Source of the DNA: Symsagittifera roscoffensis
Taxonomy: Eukaryota > Xenacoelomorpha > Acoela > Convolutidae
Assembly (NCBI RefSeq): GCF_963678635.1
Contig: NC_087063.1
Coordinates: forward strand, 41,058,759-41,122,758
DNA length: 64,000 nt
Reading direction: 5' to 3'
The notes under the pieces were generated by a model. It was not told the origin of the DNA and did no database searches. It saw only the letters and a list, made by a program, of their open reading frames with translations. Below are positions 10,063 through 21,361 of this stretch, piece by piece. The number at the start of each line of letters is the position of its first letter. Position 1 is the stretch's first letter. A program made the position numbers and the translations under genes.

Positions 10063-10472
10063 TGGAACCTGATCTAAACTACATTTTATGATTGGATAAA
10101 TTAAATGTTTTACCAATGTAAAGTATTTAATATTAACCAATCATGATCCATCTAACTAACAACCCACTTATTTGTAAGTGCTGAAGTTACTTGTAATTTC
10201 AGCACCAGAGAGATTTGAATTTAACTTAGAAATTAGTTGGACTCTCCCGAGCACTTCAGCAGCCGCAATAAACCAGTATACCCTAGATCTATTGAGCCTA
10301 GCAGAGACTAGTTAAACAACCTGAGACTAGATAGTATAAGAGTAAGATTAGGATCGGTATTAGACTAAGAAGTTGCACGAATCTATCCGGCCGAAAATAA
10401 GATAGCGTGACGAGCAGACGGTGTACCCTATCCGAAATTACTCTATGAGTTAACCACATCGGTCCTAACTCA
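10063..10472 (+). repeat. 5' LTR, copy 1
   Basis: 410 bp, TG...CA. By eye it is identical to 24781-25190. It contains a 28-nt hairpin palindrome at 10178-10205, AATAAA at 10267-10272 and TATAAG at 10335-10340. The AATAAA lies before the TATA-like box, so the promoter and polyadenylation signal cannot be assigned safely from order alone. Confidence 0.92.
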
Positions 10473-13400
10473 TCTGGTGCGACCAGTGACGAAACCATCA
10501 AGCAAATAGCAGTACGAATCGAAACACTAGTTCGAAAAGCATATTCATTAAATACACATGACTATAAAAACACAAAGATGACAGAAATCTTAATGATGAC
10601 CTTAACACCACAATTAAGGAAAATAGCAATAAAAAAGAGAGCATCCCATCCTTCTTCAATTCGAGAACCCGATTTAGATTTTCGAAAACTAGTAGACAAA
10701 TTAGAACAAGCAGAAATCACGATAAAACTAGAAGAAACGGAAAATCTGAAATTACAATACGTTAATAGAATTGAAACGACTCCCACTAATATTAATAATA
10801 TACAGGAATCAGAGACAGACCTCGTTGAAAAAATCACTGAAATACTCAATATTTATGAAAAGAACCCAAACTTTAAAGGCAAACCATCTTTCAAAAAATG
10901 GTGTAATTATTGCCGACGATACGGACATAGTATTTCCGAATGTAGACAAAAACAGCAAGACAATCAAAATAAACCTCAAAAATATAAAGAACCAAATAAA
11001 TCATTCTATCAATACATGAAAAAAGATCAAAATCTACCGAACAAAACAGTCTACAGCAACAACAGTTCAGGAAAACCACTCCCGAACAATACAAATTATA
11101 CAAGAAATCAATCACCATATAACTCAAGTTATAGAGGAAGATCACCAGAACGAAGAAACACGCATAATTCATCACAAAATCACTACAATAGACCAAATAG
11201 TCGAAATAACTACTCCAGATCACATTCAAATACACAACGATTTGTTTCTAGATCTAATTCCCAATCAAGAAATAACTACTATCCAAACAACCAATCACGA
11301 AATTCATCATACAATAGGAATAGAAACTACTCCTATAATCGAAATAGAAGTTATTCAAACAACCGAAACCAGAATTACCCGAACAATCAATCAAGGAATA
11401 ACTCATATAATAGATCGAACTATAACAGACCAAACAATAATTACCAAAACAGATCGCGAAATAATTCACAAAATCGACACTCAAGTTATAATAATCGTTA
11501 TAGAAATTATTCCCAATCACCACACCGGAATAATAATAACTATAATAATTCTAATAATCGCCACAGAAGTAGTACACCTAAACATCAAAGACAAATCAAT
11601 CAAGTACAGTCAAATCCAGAAACAACATCAGACCCTCCAGGTATTGATGACACAGTAACTGATACGTTACACCTCAATCAAATAAACTGTACATCATCAG
11701 ATTCAGAAAGTGATACTGAAAACACTCTTTCTATCAATATGATAAAAGTCGAAAATGACTATGAATCTGTCATATATGAACAACCCTTTCCATCACACAT
11801 ATATGAAAATCAATCAGAATTTCTTCAAAATTATTACACTACACCCATAAATTCCACACCAACGACGCAAGAAACAAACGAGATTAACACTACAGATCAA
11901 ACCAATAAAAATACCAAAACAAAATGCTTGAATACAAACCACATTTATCAAAATATACAAAAAGAACAACCCAAAGAAAAAATTTGGACAATACCATTTC
12001 TCTTAGAAAGCCCAAGAAATAAAGAATTTCAACCACCAGACCTTGAAATAGATTTTTTAATTGATTCAGGAGCAGAATCAAACATAATAAACATCCCCAC
12101 ATGGAATGAAATAAAAACTTTACACCCAAAGCTAACACCTCTTGAAACCTCCAGTAAGTTAGCAACAGCACAAGGATCAACATTGATAAACTACGGAAAA
12201 ATCCAATTATTTCTCCTCCCCACCAGAACAATGGAGCAAAGCAAAATTTTAAATAAGCCATTTAAACAAATATTCCATATCACTGACATTAAATATAATA
12301 TCATTGGAATACCATTTATTTCGAAGTATATACCAACAATTAACATACTAAATAGTAAAATATTAATCAAAGATAAAAATACAAAAACAAAAGAAACATC
12401 CTTAACATTTTTTCAAAGATTAAATAAACAACCACCATTCTTTTCAAAATTCTACCCGATATTTAACCAACAAAGGAAACACCTAAAACCACTATCAGGA
12501 AATATCTATAATTTTTCAATCAAACAAGTTCACCAATATGATAAAGAACAAAACAAACAAAAATTTTATATGTCAGAATTTGAATTCAAACCTATTCACA
12601 AATTTTTCAAAATCACAATCTCATCCATAAAATATTTGAAAAATTCGAATTCCGATATCATTTCCTTACATGTCTATAACAACACACCTTACCAAGTAAC
12701 ATTACCTTTAGGACTTTTAGGATATTGTGAAACCAACGCTACAATATCACCAATACACGAAAAAGCCTATCGCGTAAATAATATACTCCAATTACTAGAT
12801 ATTTGCCAATCTACAATTCTTAATGAAGAATTATCTATAAATAATATAATAAGTAACGAAAACAGAAATACGGATTATTTCACAAAAACTCCATATTTCA
12901 AACCTACATTCAACATAAGTAACTACACAGAGGACCAACAAAAATTTTTAACAATGTTTAATTTCCAACATTCACAAATAACACAAGACGAATTCGAAAA
13001 GTTAGCCAAACAGCTAATTGAATATTCATCAGTCTATGCAACATCAAAATTCGATGTTGGAAAAATCAGTTCATCACTACATCTCCCGTTAAAACCAGAC
13101 GCAGTTTTCAAAAAACAGAGAGCAAGTAAAGTACCAATTCACTTACATGATAAAGTAAACAGATTACTCGATATTTTAGAACAATACAACATTATATCAC
13201 CAGTTAATAAAGAAGAACAACCAAAAGGGAACAAATTTATCAACCCCGTTATCATTCTAGCTAAAGGAGAATCATTAAAAATCGTTCTCGATGCTAGATA
13301 CCTCAATTCACTTATAGATGAATCAAAATGTAATTGGCCCATTGAACCAATACAAGTTATTTTAACAAAAATAAACGGCAAATACTTTACAACCGCCGAT

Positions 13401-16400
13401 ATGAATAGTGCATACAATCAAATGCCACTAGATGAACAATCACGACGTTTAACACAATTTGTTATCGGAAACCAACAATATGAATTCAACCGCTTATTCT
13501 ATGGAATATCCATAGGACCAGCAGCATTTTCAGCTTTTATGAGCAAAATTTTTAGACCACTGATACTCAAGAAAAACGCAATCACCTATTTAGACGATGT
13601 TTTTATGCAATCACAAACAAAAGACGAGATGTTCAATGTTTTAGAAAAATATCACCAAATACTTCAGAACGAAAATCTGAAGGCCGCCCCCGATAAATCA
13701 CACTTCTTTTTGACAAGAGTTAAATTCTTAGGACATAATATAGAAAGAAAAACAATCACTCCATTGAAATCACGCATTGACGCTATTCAAAAACTTCAAC
13801 CACCAACAAATAAAAAGAAAATCCAAGAATTTCTTGGAATGTTAAACTTTTTAAGTAAATATGTTTATAAAATGCAATTATATCTACGACCATTTTATAA
13901 CATCCTTAGACAACAAAATAATTTTGAATGGAACACAGAACATCAAACACGATTTGAAGAAATAAAGAAACTTTTAACTGAACAAATTTCAAACACAATT
14001 CCAGATTCAAATCAACCATTTTATGCAATGTGCGATGCTTCGAACTTTGGCATCGGTGCAGCACTATTACAATCACATAATGGTACAAATAAAATGAACC
14101 TCATATCAGCAAATTCTCGATTATTCACTCAAGCAGAGCTACGACTCTCAACTCTAATGAGAGAATGTACAGCCATAATATATACACTGACAGAATATGA
14201 ATTTCTGATACTTGGATCAAAACATCCAACAGTTCTATTCACAGACCATAAACCAATCATCTTTCTCTTTACACAAAAATCTAACCCAAACCACCGAGTT
14301 TACAGATTTCAACTAATTCTAATGAAATTTCCAAACTTACATATAGTTTGGACTGCAGGAAAAAATCTTGCATTACCAGACACCTTAAGTCGAAATACAC
14401 CACCTGAATTACTTACACGAAAAACAACAGTTGAAATACCCAAAAACATAAAATTCTACCTTGCAGAAAACGAAACATCACCCCGATTGGAATGCAAATA
14501 TGCAGTAAAAACTGATATTGAACAATCACAAATAAATAATTTACAACATTTCCCACTTTATTTAGATTGTCAAAATAATCATTATGAAGTTGATTTACTT
14601 GGAACATCAACTTTCAAACCAATCCCATATTCTCAATGGATAAAAAATAACACCCAACAAAAACGAACAAAACAACACCCGCTTAAGAAAGACCATTTTC
14701 CACTAATTGAAAAAGAAGATTTAACTGATAAAATAAATTTATCAGGACCACAAACAAATGATTCAAAATACACAATAAATCAAGTTTTTGACCTTCACGA
14801 CCCACTTGATACAATACCCTTATCTAAATTAGAAATCGAAAACATTTTTCTCCCCCCAACAGAAATAATTACAATTTCAACACTGAAACAATATTAAAAC
14901 CTTGACCCAGTAATTCGACAACTGAAATCATGGCACAAATATAAAACTAAACCTATCAAAGCAGATTCAACCATTCTAGGAAACAAAACACTCCTCCGAT
15001 ACTTTCGCAAATTTAACAACACAACAATTAACGAAAATACAGACCTTTTAGAGTATAACCTGAATGAATCTACAGTTCCATGTCTCCCTTTAAGTATGAT
15101 TCTTATAGCTTTTAATATTTCACATACACAAAATATTAAAGGACACTCTGGATCAGAAAAAACATATTCAAATTTTATACAAAACTTTTATTTCCCAAAT
15201 GCACCAATTTGGATAAAAGTACTATGCAATGACTGTATAGTATGTCAACTAAATAAACCTTACCCAAATCAAAAACAAATAGCACAAAAACAAGATTTTA
15301 AAGGACAAAGTTTGTACTTTAATCATCGTATCTCATTTGATACTAAAGGACCAATTTCACCCTCATCAGAAGGAAACTCCTACATTATGGTAATTGTTGA
15401 CGCATTTACACATTATGTAGCACTTAACCCAGTACCACATTGTAACGCTTATTACGCTTACACAACACTCTATGAACACTGGATAGCAAAATTCGGACTA
15501 CCAGAAATTTTAGTTACAGACAACGGTACAGAATTCATAAATAATGAAATTATCACACTATGTCATTTATATAACATTAAACACAAACCACGTACATCTC
15601 ATGCACCTTGGACAAACGGCTTAGTCGAAGGTATGAACCGTTCATTACAAGAATATCTTAGATGTATCATCAACGGAAATGATACAAAATATACCGAATG
15701 GTCAGCAGATGTAAAATTATTTCCCTTAGCGTATAATTCACAAATTACGACAACTTTAGGAATGTCACCATACGAAATGGTTTTTAACCAAAAGCCACGC
15801 AAACCAATAATGTTTACAGCAAATTCTCATAAAAACGCACAAGGTTATTGTCAACCAAATAAAGACTCAATTTGTTATAACCTACCTTTACATACACACG
15901 ATGAAGATCATTTTCATCACCCACAAATTCTTAAACTAGCCTCCGGTACACACACCGAATGGATTCTAAATAGAGATAAAAAACACAATGAAATTTATCA
16001 AAAAATAACAAAAAAGTTATTACAAAGACAAAACATTAATGAACAAATCAATTCACGTTTTACACCAGCTTCCGAATTAAAAATTGGAACATTTGTTTTA
16101 ATACCTAATTTTAATACTCAAAAAGGAATTTCTAAAAAATTACAACCCCTTCGAAAAGGACCATACCAAATAATTGCAAAACCCACTGATGTCACATATA
16201 AAATTACCGACTCAAACAAAAAAGAAATCGTTCAACATCGAAACAACCTATTACCTTATTACCCAAAAGAATACGCACTCCGCGAATTAACTCAATTATA
16301 TTCTTTCACAGGATTAAAAATCATTCAAAATGAACCACATCTGAAAAACACAGAACAAAATGATAACCCCACCGAAAATCAAAACACAAAACCAACCGCC

Positions 16401-16577
16401 ACCAAAAACAATACACAAAACCATAAAGAATCTCCAAAACAAAGAAAAAATAGAAAAATGACCGAACAAATAATACCCCAAGAACAAATCGACAAATCAG
16501 AAAATAGAAAAACAACAAGACTCCGAAATCAACCACGTAAAAACTATAAAATATTCATCCCCAATCTAAAATTTTAA
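10449..16577 (+). pseudogene. Gag-Pro-Pol polyprotein, copy 1 (5'-truncated, one nonsense codon)
   Basis: One frame carries the capsid remnant, a CCHC zinc knuckle (CX2CX4HX4C at 10902-10943), a long Asn/Arg/Ser/Tyr-rich tail, protease (DSGAES at 12063), RT (ADMNSAYNQMPLD; YLDD at 13587-13598) and RNase H (CDASNFGIGAALLQ). Integrase follows, with an HHCC finger, a D,D-35-E triad at 15339, 15519 and 15627, and a GPY/F-type end. The PR-RT-RH-IN order is that of Ty3/gypsy (Metaviridae). Gag and Pol share a frame without a shift. TAA at 14895-14897, between RNase H and integrase, is a sense codon in copy 2, so it is a mutation. The N-terminal half of Gag is deleted. ATGs at 10578 and 15096 are internal Mets, not true starts. 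Confidence 0.9.
10475..10485 (+). other. Primer-binding site, copy 1
   Basis: TGGTGCGACCA two bases after the LTR. TGG at this place is complementary to a tRNA CCA end (tRNA 3' end ...GGTCGCACCA). The tRNA was not identified. Confidence 0.75.
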
Positions 16578-17198
16578 AGAAAGTGGAATTTCAAAAGTAA
16601 TTTTAACATTATACTTCACTATCTTGAAACCTTCGAATTATTTTTCATTTACATTTTTCAAAATAACATGCTGACAAGTACGTAATGATTCTAGTTCAAA
16701 ATAGACCAATAGGATTCATCCAATCCGTCACTTTCTCTAACTCAAACTAAGACCAATTAGACGAATCATATAGAACTCCAGGCACATCTATAACTATAAC
16801 TTTACGACCTCCAGGTCAAAAATAAGCAAACCACTCCAAATTGACAACTAAAATAAATATCACCATAATACCGTACCCCTCCCTTATCTAATAACCCAAA
16901 GATCAACAATATTTCCCCAACTCAGACCACGAATACCCCCAAAACAAATTTGTTAACTTAGCCTAAAGTAACAAAATGAACATTTTAATTAGCCTAAAGT
17001 ATAAAAATCTCACCATACCCCGGATCATTTGACAAACAAAAATAAAGAAAACGACGACCTCCCGATCACCATGAAAATTGCCCCCAACAATTTTTTACAA
17101 AACTCAACCCACTTGTCAAAAAACTAATAAATAATCCGACCACACTTGAAAATCGCCTCAAACAGCAAAAAATATTCGACCAAGAGATCATTTCTTAA
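16578..17198 (+). other. Inter-cistron region of copy 1, pol to E1
   Basis: No open frame of note. It is similar in copy 2 (38802-39399) but with more differences than the coding parts. It contains a twice-repeated TTAGCCTAAAGTA word (near 16957 and 16991) and CTCCAGG / CCTCCAGG words. It could hold splice acceptors or RNA structure for downstream genes, but I can identify no defined signal. Confidence 0.4.
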
Positions 17199-17428
17199 AT
17201 GCTCTTCTCTCAATCAGTTACTCAAATACTCATAAATCTTAAACATTTTTTACAATACTTGAAACCTTTATAATATTTCTTTTTGATATACTTGAATCTT
17301 TTCTAATAATCCTAATCATTTTTTGTAACATTTTTTTAATTTTCTACACTATACTCGAACTATTCCTCCAACTTTCCAAAACCCTTGATTATATCCACAG
17401 GTACGATTTATACAACTTGTCTAAATGA
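17199..17428 (+). pseudogene. E1 small membrane ORF, copy 1 (frameshifted)
   Basis: Corresponds to the intact 76-codon ORF at 39400-39630 in copy 2. Here the spacing from ATG to stop is off by one base relative to copy 2, and the first frame stops early. The downstream two thirds are still open and encode the same Phe/Ile/Leu-rich hydrophobic segment. It ends in TGA overlapping the ATG of E2 (ATGA). Confidence 0.55.
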
Positions 17429-17613
17429 TACGAACAATTTTCAGTAGAACTGATATTTTTTTATTGTTTGTAATTTTCATAACATTTTTATCATCCCTCA
17501 TTTTGACAATATGTAAATGTATAAAGAAAGCAATCTTCACATTTGCCCTAGCAACAATCCTTCTAATTCTTTTTTTGGAAGAATACTATAATAAACATAA
17601 ACCTTCCCACTAA
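17425..17613 (+). CDS. E2 small two-segment membrane protein, copy 1
   Basis: 62 aa: a short basic start (MIRTIFSRTD), a hydrophobic span at residues 11-29 (FLLFVIFITFLSSLILTIC), a basic Cys-containing loop (KCIKK), a second hydrophobic span at about 36-51 (TFALATILLILFLEE), and a charged tail. The copy 2 version (39627-39815) has the same length, with mostly conservative changes. The size and layout resemble viroporins and other small viral membrane proteins, but there is no sequence match I recognise. Its ATG overlaps the E1 stop. Real coding is likely but unproven. Confidence 0.6.
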   Translation: MIRTIFSRTDIFLLFVIFITFLSSLILTICKCIKKAIFTFALATILLILFLEEYYNKHKPSH

Positions 17614-17618
17614 AGTAA

Positions 17619-18755
17619 CAATTCAAAAATCCATCAAAAATTGCTACCCAACAGTCACAGAATCAGTCTTCACCGACATCATCCCAAGATAACCAAACAC
17701 CACCTTCAACTACTCAAAATCCTCAAACATCTACACGAATTTCTTTTCAAGACAATCCATACACTTTTGAAGAACGACATGCTCGTTTATCAGAACCACT
17801 AGAACCAGTTCAACGACAAGCACCTTTAAGCGAACCAACATATAACCTATACCCAACACTACCACAAGAACTAAATAGAATAAGAAATTCTAGTCAAAAC
17901 CAAAATACAGTCGAAATAAATAGACAAATTATACATCCTCGACGAAACAGAAATTTTCAAACTCCCCGAGTTCATTTTGATATACCTCAATCCCCATCAC
18001 AAAACACTCCAGAAAACCCCATTGGTATATTACCAGAAACCCCTACGCTTCTTTCACAACGTAGCACCTCAAGCCTACCATCAGATTACTTAGGTTCAAC
18101 ACCAACATCTGAGCAAATACGTGAAAATCCTTTCAACCCTACAAACCAAACATCACGATTTCCATATTGGACTACACATTCATTTACACAAGGTGAACCA
18201 AATTTAGTCAATGACCCGATAGATATTTCTACGGATACAACAACATCCTCATCACTACCAGAAACATTATCACTACCATCAACACCATCAATAAGCAAGA
18301 TTTCACCACCACCTTTTAACTTAAATTTTCCAAATAATCTCGACGCCAGATATCGAGAACAATCATCAATAAATATTCCTTTAAGACTAGATTGGAATAC
18401 ATTTACAGCACCTCCACCACTATTTGGACAACATCAAGAAAGTAACCGCCTTCATAACTGGGCACTTAATAGATTACAATATCGCCAAGATATTCACAAC
18501 GATATCCGTGATCACAATATTCAAATACTCCAACAAAACAGTTTACAATTAAAGTTTGAAATCACAGTTAAGTTAAATAATATTACCCAACATCCCTACC
18601 CATTAAATCCACCTAACATAACAGCTCAATCACTACCATCACCGTTTATAACTACTGAAGTAATATACAAATACGACAGATATACCAAAAACACAATTGG
18701 CTACATTACATTTTATAATCCATACTCAGGATTATCATACACATGTATATTCTAA
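17619..18755 (+). CDS. ORF C, methionine-less open frame upstream of env, copy 1
   Basis: A 378-codon open frame with no Met codon. It is rich in Pro, Ser, Thr, Gln and Asn in the first two thirds, then has a more ordered C-terminal part with LRLDWNTFTAPPPLFGQ and a QLKFEITVKLNNITQHPYPLNPP stretch. Copy 2 (39781-40954) preserves it, apart from a 2-bp deletion near 40150, with many silent changes, so it is protein-coding. It ends 13 bp inside the envelope gene. Without an AUG it must be reached by splicing, frameshifting or a non-AUG start. The frame relation to E2 differs between the copies, which argues against a frameshift from E2. Several CAG acceptors lie at 17654-17665. The function is unknown. 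Confidence 0.6.
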   Translation, partial: QFKNPSKIATQQSQNQSSPTSSQDNQTPPSTTQNPQTSTRISFQDNPYTFEERHARLSEPLEPVQRQAPLSEPTYNLYPTLPQELNRIRNSSQNQNTVEINRQIIHPRRNRNFQTPRVHFDIPQSPSQNTPENPIGILPETPTLLSQRSTSSLPSDYLGSTPTSEQIRENPFNPTNQTSRFPYWTTHSFTQGEPNLVNDPIDISTDTTTSSSLPETLSLPSTPSISKISPPPFNLNFPNNLDARYREQSSINIPLRLDWNTFTAPPPLFGQHQESNRLHNWALNRLQYRQDIHNDIRDHNIQILQQNSLQLKFEITVKLNNITQHPYPLNPPNITAQSLPSPFITTEVIYKYDRYTKNTIGYITFYNPYSGLSYTCIF

Positions 18756-21361
18756 AATTATTAATTTTTCTCCAACTCCTTTTTCTAGTAATCTCAAATC
18801 AAAACATAAACCCTTCTCCTCGTACAGGACCACAAGATTTATTAGTAACACATTACGATTGTGAAGAAAATGAACAAAAAACACTACATAAATATGCAAT
18901 AAATCAAGTATCACAATGTGAAACAGAACCACAAGCTATAGAAACCACAGATGTAATAGCAACACTCTATTCAAAAGCCCGAGCAACAACAGTTACAGGT
19001 TATAAATTCACAGCAACATTTTCCGAAAAGAAAGTACACTGTTCACAAGTCTCGAACGGAAACAAAAACCGACTTGACCATGAATCATTCTATCAAAGTA
19101 ATATAGAACGTCTTTTACATCTCAATCCCGACGATTGTAAAAATGAATTACTTAGACTAAACATCACACGAAATAAAAACTCCCAAAGAAAGTTAGTTAA
19201 TTTTCAAGTTTTTCCAGACTCTGTACATCAATCACAACTTGAAAGACACCAAGGACATATAAAACTAGACGAAAAATACCCGTATAACGGCGCACACGGA
19301 CGATTAACCTATGACCTACACGATAAACATTGGATACCACACATTGGTATAAATGACCCATCAAACTGCAAAGCAGACACAAAAAATAAAGGATACCAAG
19401 AAATAATGTTTTTTGATTGGAAAATACAACTCGAAAAAATACAACTAACACGAGATTTATCAGATAATACAATGATCTATCAAGGAATCCGATTACCTTG
19501 TAAAAATGATCAAGGTTATTGCGACCCTACAACGAGAACACAAGCAACAATTGTTTGGTTCCCCGAAGATACATGTACAACATTTCAAGTAGCAAAAATA
19601 CACGCTCGTATGATAAAATTTCACGAAAAATATTTTATACAATCAATTCCATATGAACAAGTCCATCCATCACGAAAACTAAGTTCTAATTTTAGAAACA
19701 TAGACAATATAGAAAATAAATTGACACGTTTTCAAATATATCAAGAAACAGAACTTGCATGTAAATACAGGAATCCACTTCACAGAACACAATACTCTGA
19801 AATATTAGTTGAATACGAAAAAGGATTCGACATGACCACTGGAAAAGTAAAAATCGACCCATATGCCACAGGTCATCCTCCAAACGAAGGAACATCCTAT
19901 ATACCAGTTAATTTTGAAAAAAGCAACGGACAACCTGGTGGACATCTAAAACCCCATGACACCAGAAGCACACGCTTACAAGAATTATCACTAATGAATA
20001 CTACATATTTCGGTAATATCCACTATGATATTCATTTAGATATGAAACTAGATTATACAATTAGCCGAATTTTTCAAGAAATGTCACTCTCCGAATTAGA
20101 AACACTACACCAACTATGCGAATTAGAACGAACACAAATATTACAATCACTTGCACTAGCAGTATTAAAAATACCCTATGCAGGATACTTATTATCTGGA
20201 AATAGATCAAATTTTTTAGACTATGAAGGAAACATCTTATGGTTTTATACTTGTACTAAAAAAGTATCACCACTATACGTTTTTGAAGATAAACGATGTT
20301 ATAAAAGAATCCCTATCTTTTATAAGAATAAAGTACATTTCGTGGATACACTTTCACGAAGAACCTATTTCTGGGATACCGCAGTCCCATGTGGATCAGA
20401 AAACAGCCACAATGTAGTACAACTAAACCCTGATGAAAATAAATATTATCTTCTCACTCCATATCCCACATTAATGCAATCACTCAAAAAATTTTCACCA
20501 GAAAGCATTCGCGCTATTGCTCGAAACCCAAATATAGACTTACAATCAATAGGAATCTATTCAAAATCAGATATTCAACATCACATTAGAACACAACAAT
20601 TCCAAGAATTATTAACACAAATGGACACTATACAAAGACAATCAATAGACCAAAATTTACGCAAACTTGCAGAAACCGCAGGATTTGCCGATATCTACAC
20701 GCAAGACTATAGCGGATATTTTAAAGACATTAAAGATTACATATATCTAAACGGTGAAAAATACCGTCCCCAAGATATATCACCAATTAACATTTTTAGC
20801 TTTGTTACACTCAAAAATGAGATCCTCGATTTTCTAGGATGGCCCTACTACATCTTAGAAAAATTGACTATTTTATACGCAATGTTTAACTTTATTGGAT
20901 TTCTTTTCTCACTTTTAAAAGGAATCTACAACACATGTGCTATACACACACAAGTAAACAGACAAGCAAGCGTAGCACGCATACTCTTTGCAGGATTTTT
21001 TGGAATCTTTTCTACATCTATAAACAAAATTCTTTTAGACGCACAAATAAAAGAATATAACACAAAAATAGCAACACGACAAAATACATACGACGAAGAA
21101 CATAACAATATAGACATAACGCCAACGGCACCACAATTACCACCCCTACCAAATAACCATCCACTATCCCTAGTCCCACGAAATTTTCGAAATTTAGCCA
21201 TCACACATAATCCAAATTTTCGACTCAATACATCACAAAGTCCCATCCAACATATAATGACACACCAGTCACAAGATGATAATACTTATGAACAAATTAT
21301 TGAACAAACCCATACCACCGCTTTTCAGTCTCAAAATAATCATTTTTTTAGCCCACGATGA
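18743..21361 (+). CDS. Envelope-like glycoprotein, copy 1
   Basis: 872 aa, intact. There is an N-terminal signal peptide (hydrophobic residues 3-17), then a large Cys-containing ectodomain with a THYDC start, YAINQVSQC and a KKVHCSQ strand. A later region has ELERTQILQSLALAVLKIPYAGYLLSG, WFYTCTKKVSPLY, RCYKRIPIFYKN, VDTLSRRTYF and a VPCGSE Cys. A C-terminal membrane region follows (hydrophobic at about 697-727 and 745-765), and a Pro-rich tail. This order of motifs matches glycoproteins of chuviruses and their relatives captured by animal retroelements (class III fusion type), from family knowledge rather than a search. N-glycosylation sequons include NIT, NTT and NRS. No clear furin site is seen. 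The start overlaps the end of ORF C and the stop overlaps ORF D. Confidence 0.7.
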   Translation: MYILKLLIFLQLLFLVISNQNINPSPRTGPQDLLVTHYDCEENEQKTLHKYAINQVSQCETEPQAIETTDVIATLYSKARATTVTGYKFTATFSEKKVHCSQVSNGNKNRLDHESFYQSNIERLLHLNPDDCKNELLRLNITRNKNSQRKLVNFQVFPDSVHQSQLERHQGHIKLDEKYPYNGAHGRLTYDLHDKHWIPHIGINDPSNCKADTKNKGYQEIMFFDWKIQLEKIQLTRDLSDNTMIYQGIRLPCKNDQGYCDPTTRTQATIVWFPEDTCTTFQVAKIHARMIKFHEKYFIQSIPYEQVHPSRKLSSNFRNIDNIENKLTRFQIYQETELACKYRNPLHRTQYSEILVEYEKGFDMTTGKVKIDPYATGHPPNEGTSYIPVNFEKSNGQPGGHLKPHDTRSTRLQELSLMNTTYFGNIHYDIHLDMKLDYTISRIFQEMSLSELETLHQLCELERTQILQSLALAVLKIPYAGYLLSGNRSNFLDYEGNILWFYTCTKKVSPLYVFEDKRCYKRIPIFYKNKVHFVDTLSRRTYFWDTAVPCGSENSHNVVQLNPDENKYYLLTPYPTLMQSLKKFSPESIRAIARNPNIDLQSIGIYSKSDIQHHIRTQQFQELLTQMDTIQRQSIDQNLRKLAETAGFADIYTQDYSGYFKDIKDYIYLNGEKYRPQDISPINIFSFVTLKNEILDFLGWPYYILEKLTILYAMFNFIGFLFSLLKGIYNTCAIHTQVNRQASVARILFAGFFGIFSTSINKILLDAQIKEYNTKIATRQNTYDEEHNNIDITPTAPQLPPLPNNHPLSLVPRNFRNLAITHNPNFRLNTSQSPIQHIMTHQSQDDNTYEQIIEQTHTTAFQSQNNHFFSPR

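Noticed and set aside
10578..10580. ATG at 10578 as the true start of gag-pol in copy 1
   Set aside because: The frame is open from the LTR, and this Met corresponds to an internal residue of the capsid region in copy 2.
11242..11658. Long open frames overlapping the Asn/Arg-rich part of gag in other frames, on both strands (also 33275-33904)
   Set aside because: They are frame shadows of a low-complexity AAT/AGA-rich stretch. They vary in length between copies, while the gag frame holds its zinc knuckle and runs into protease.
17416..17618. Programmed ribosomal frameshift from E2 into ORF C
   Set aside because: The relative frame differs between the two copies and copy 1 has TAA in the ORF C frame between them, so a conserved shift is unlikely.
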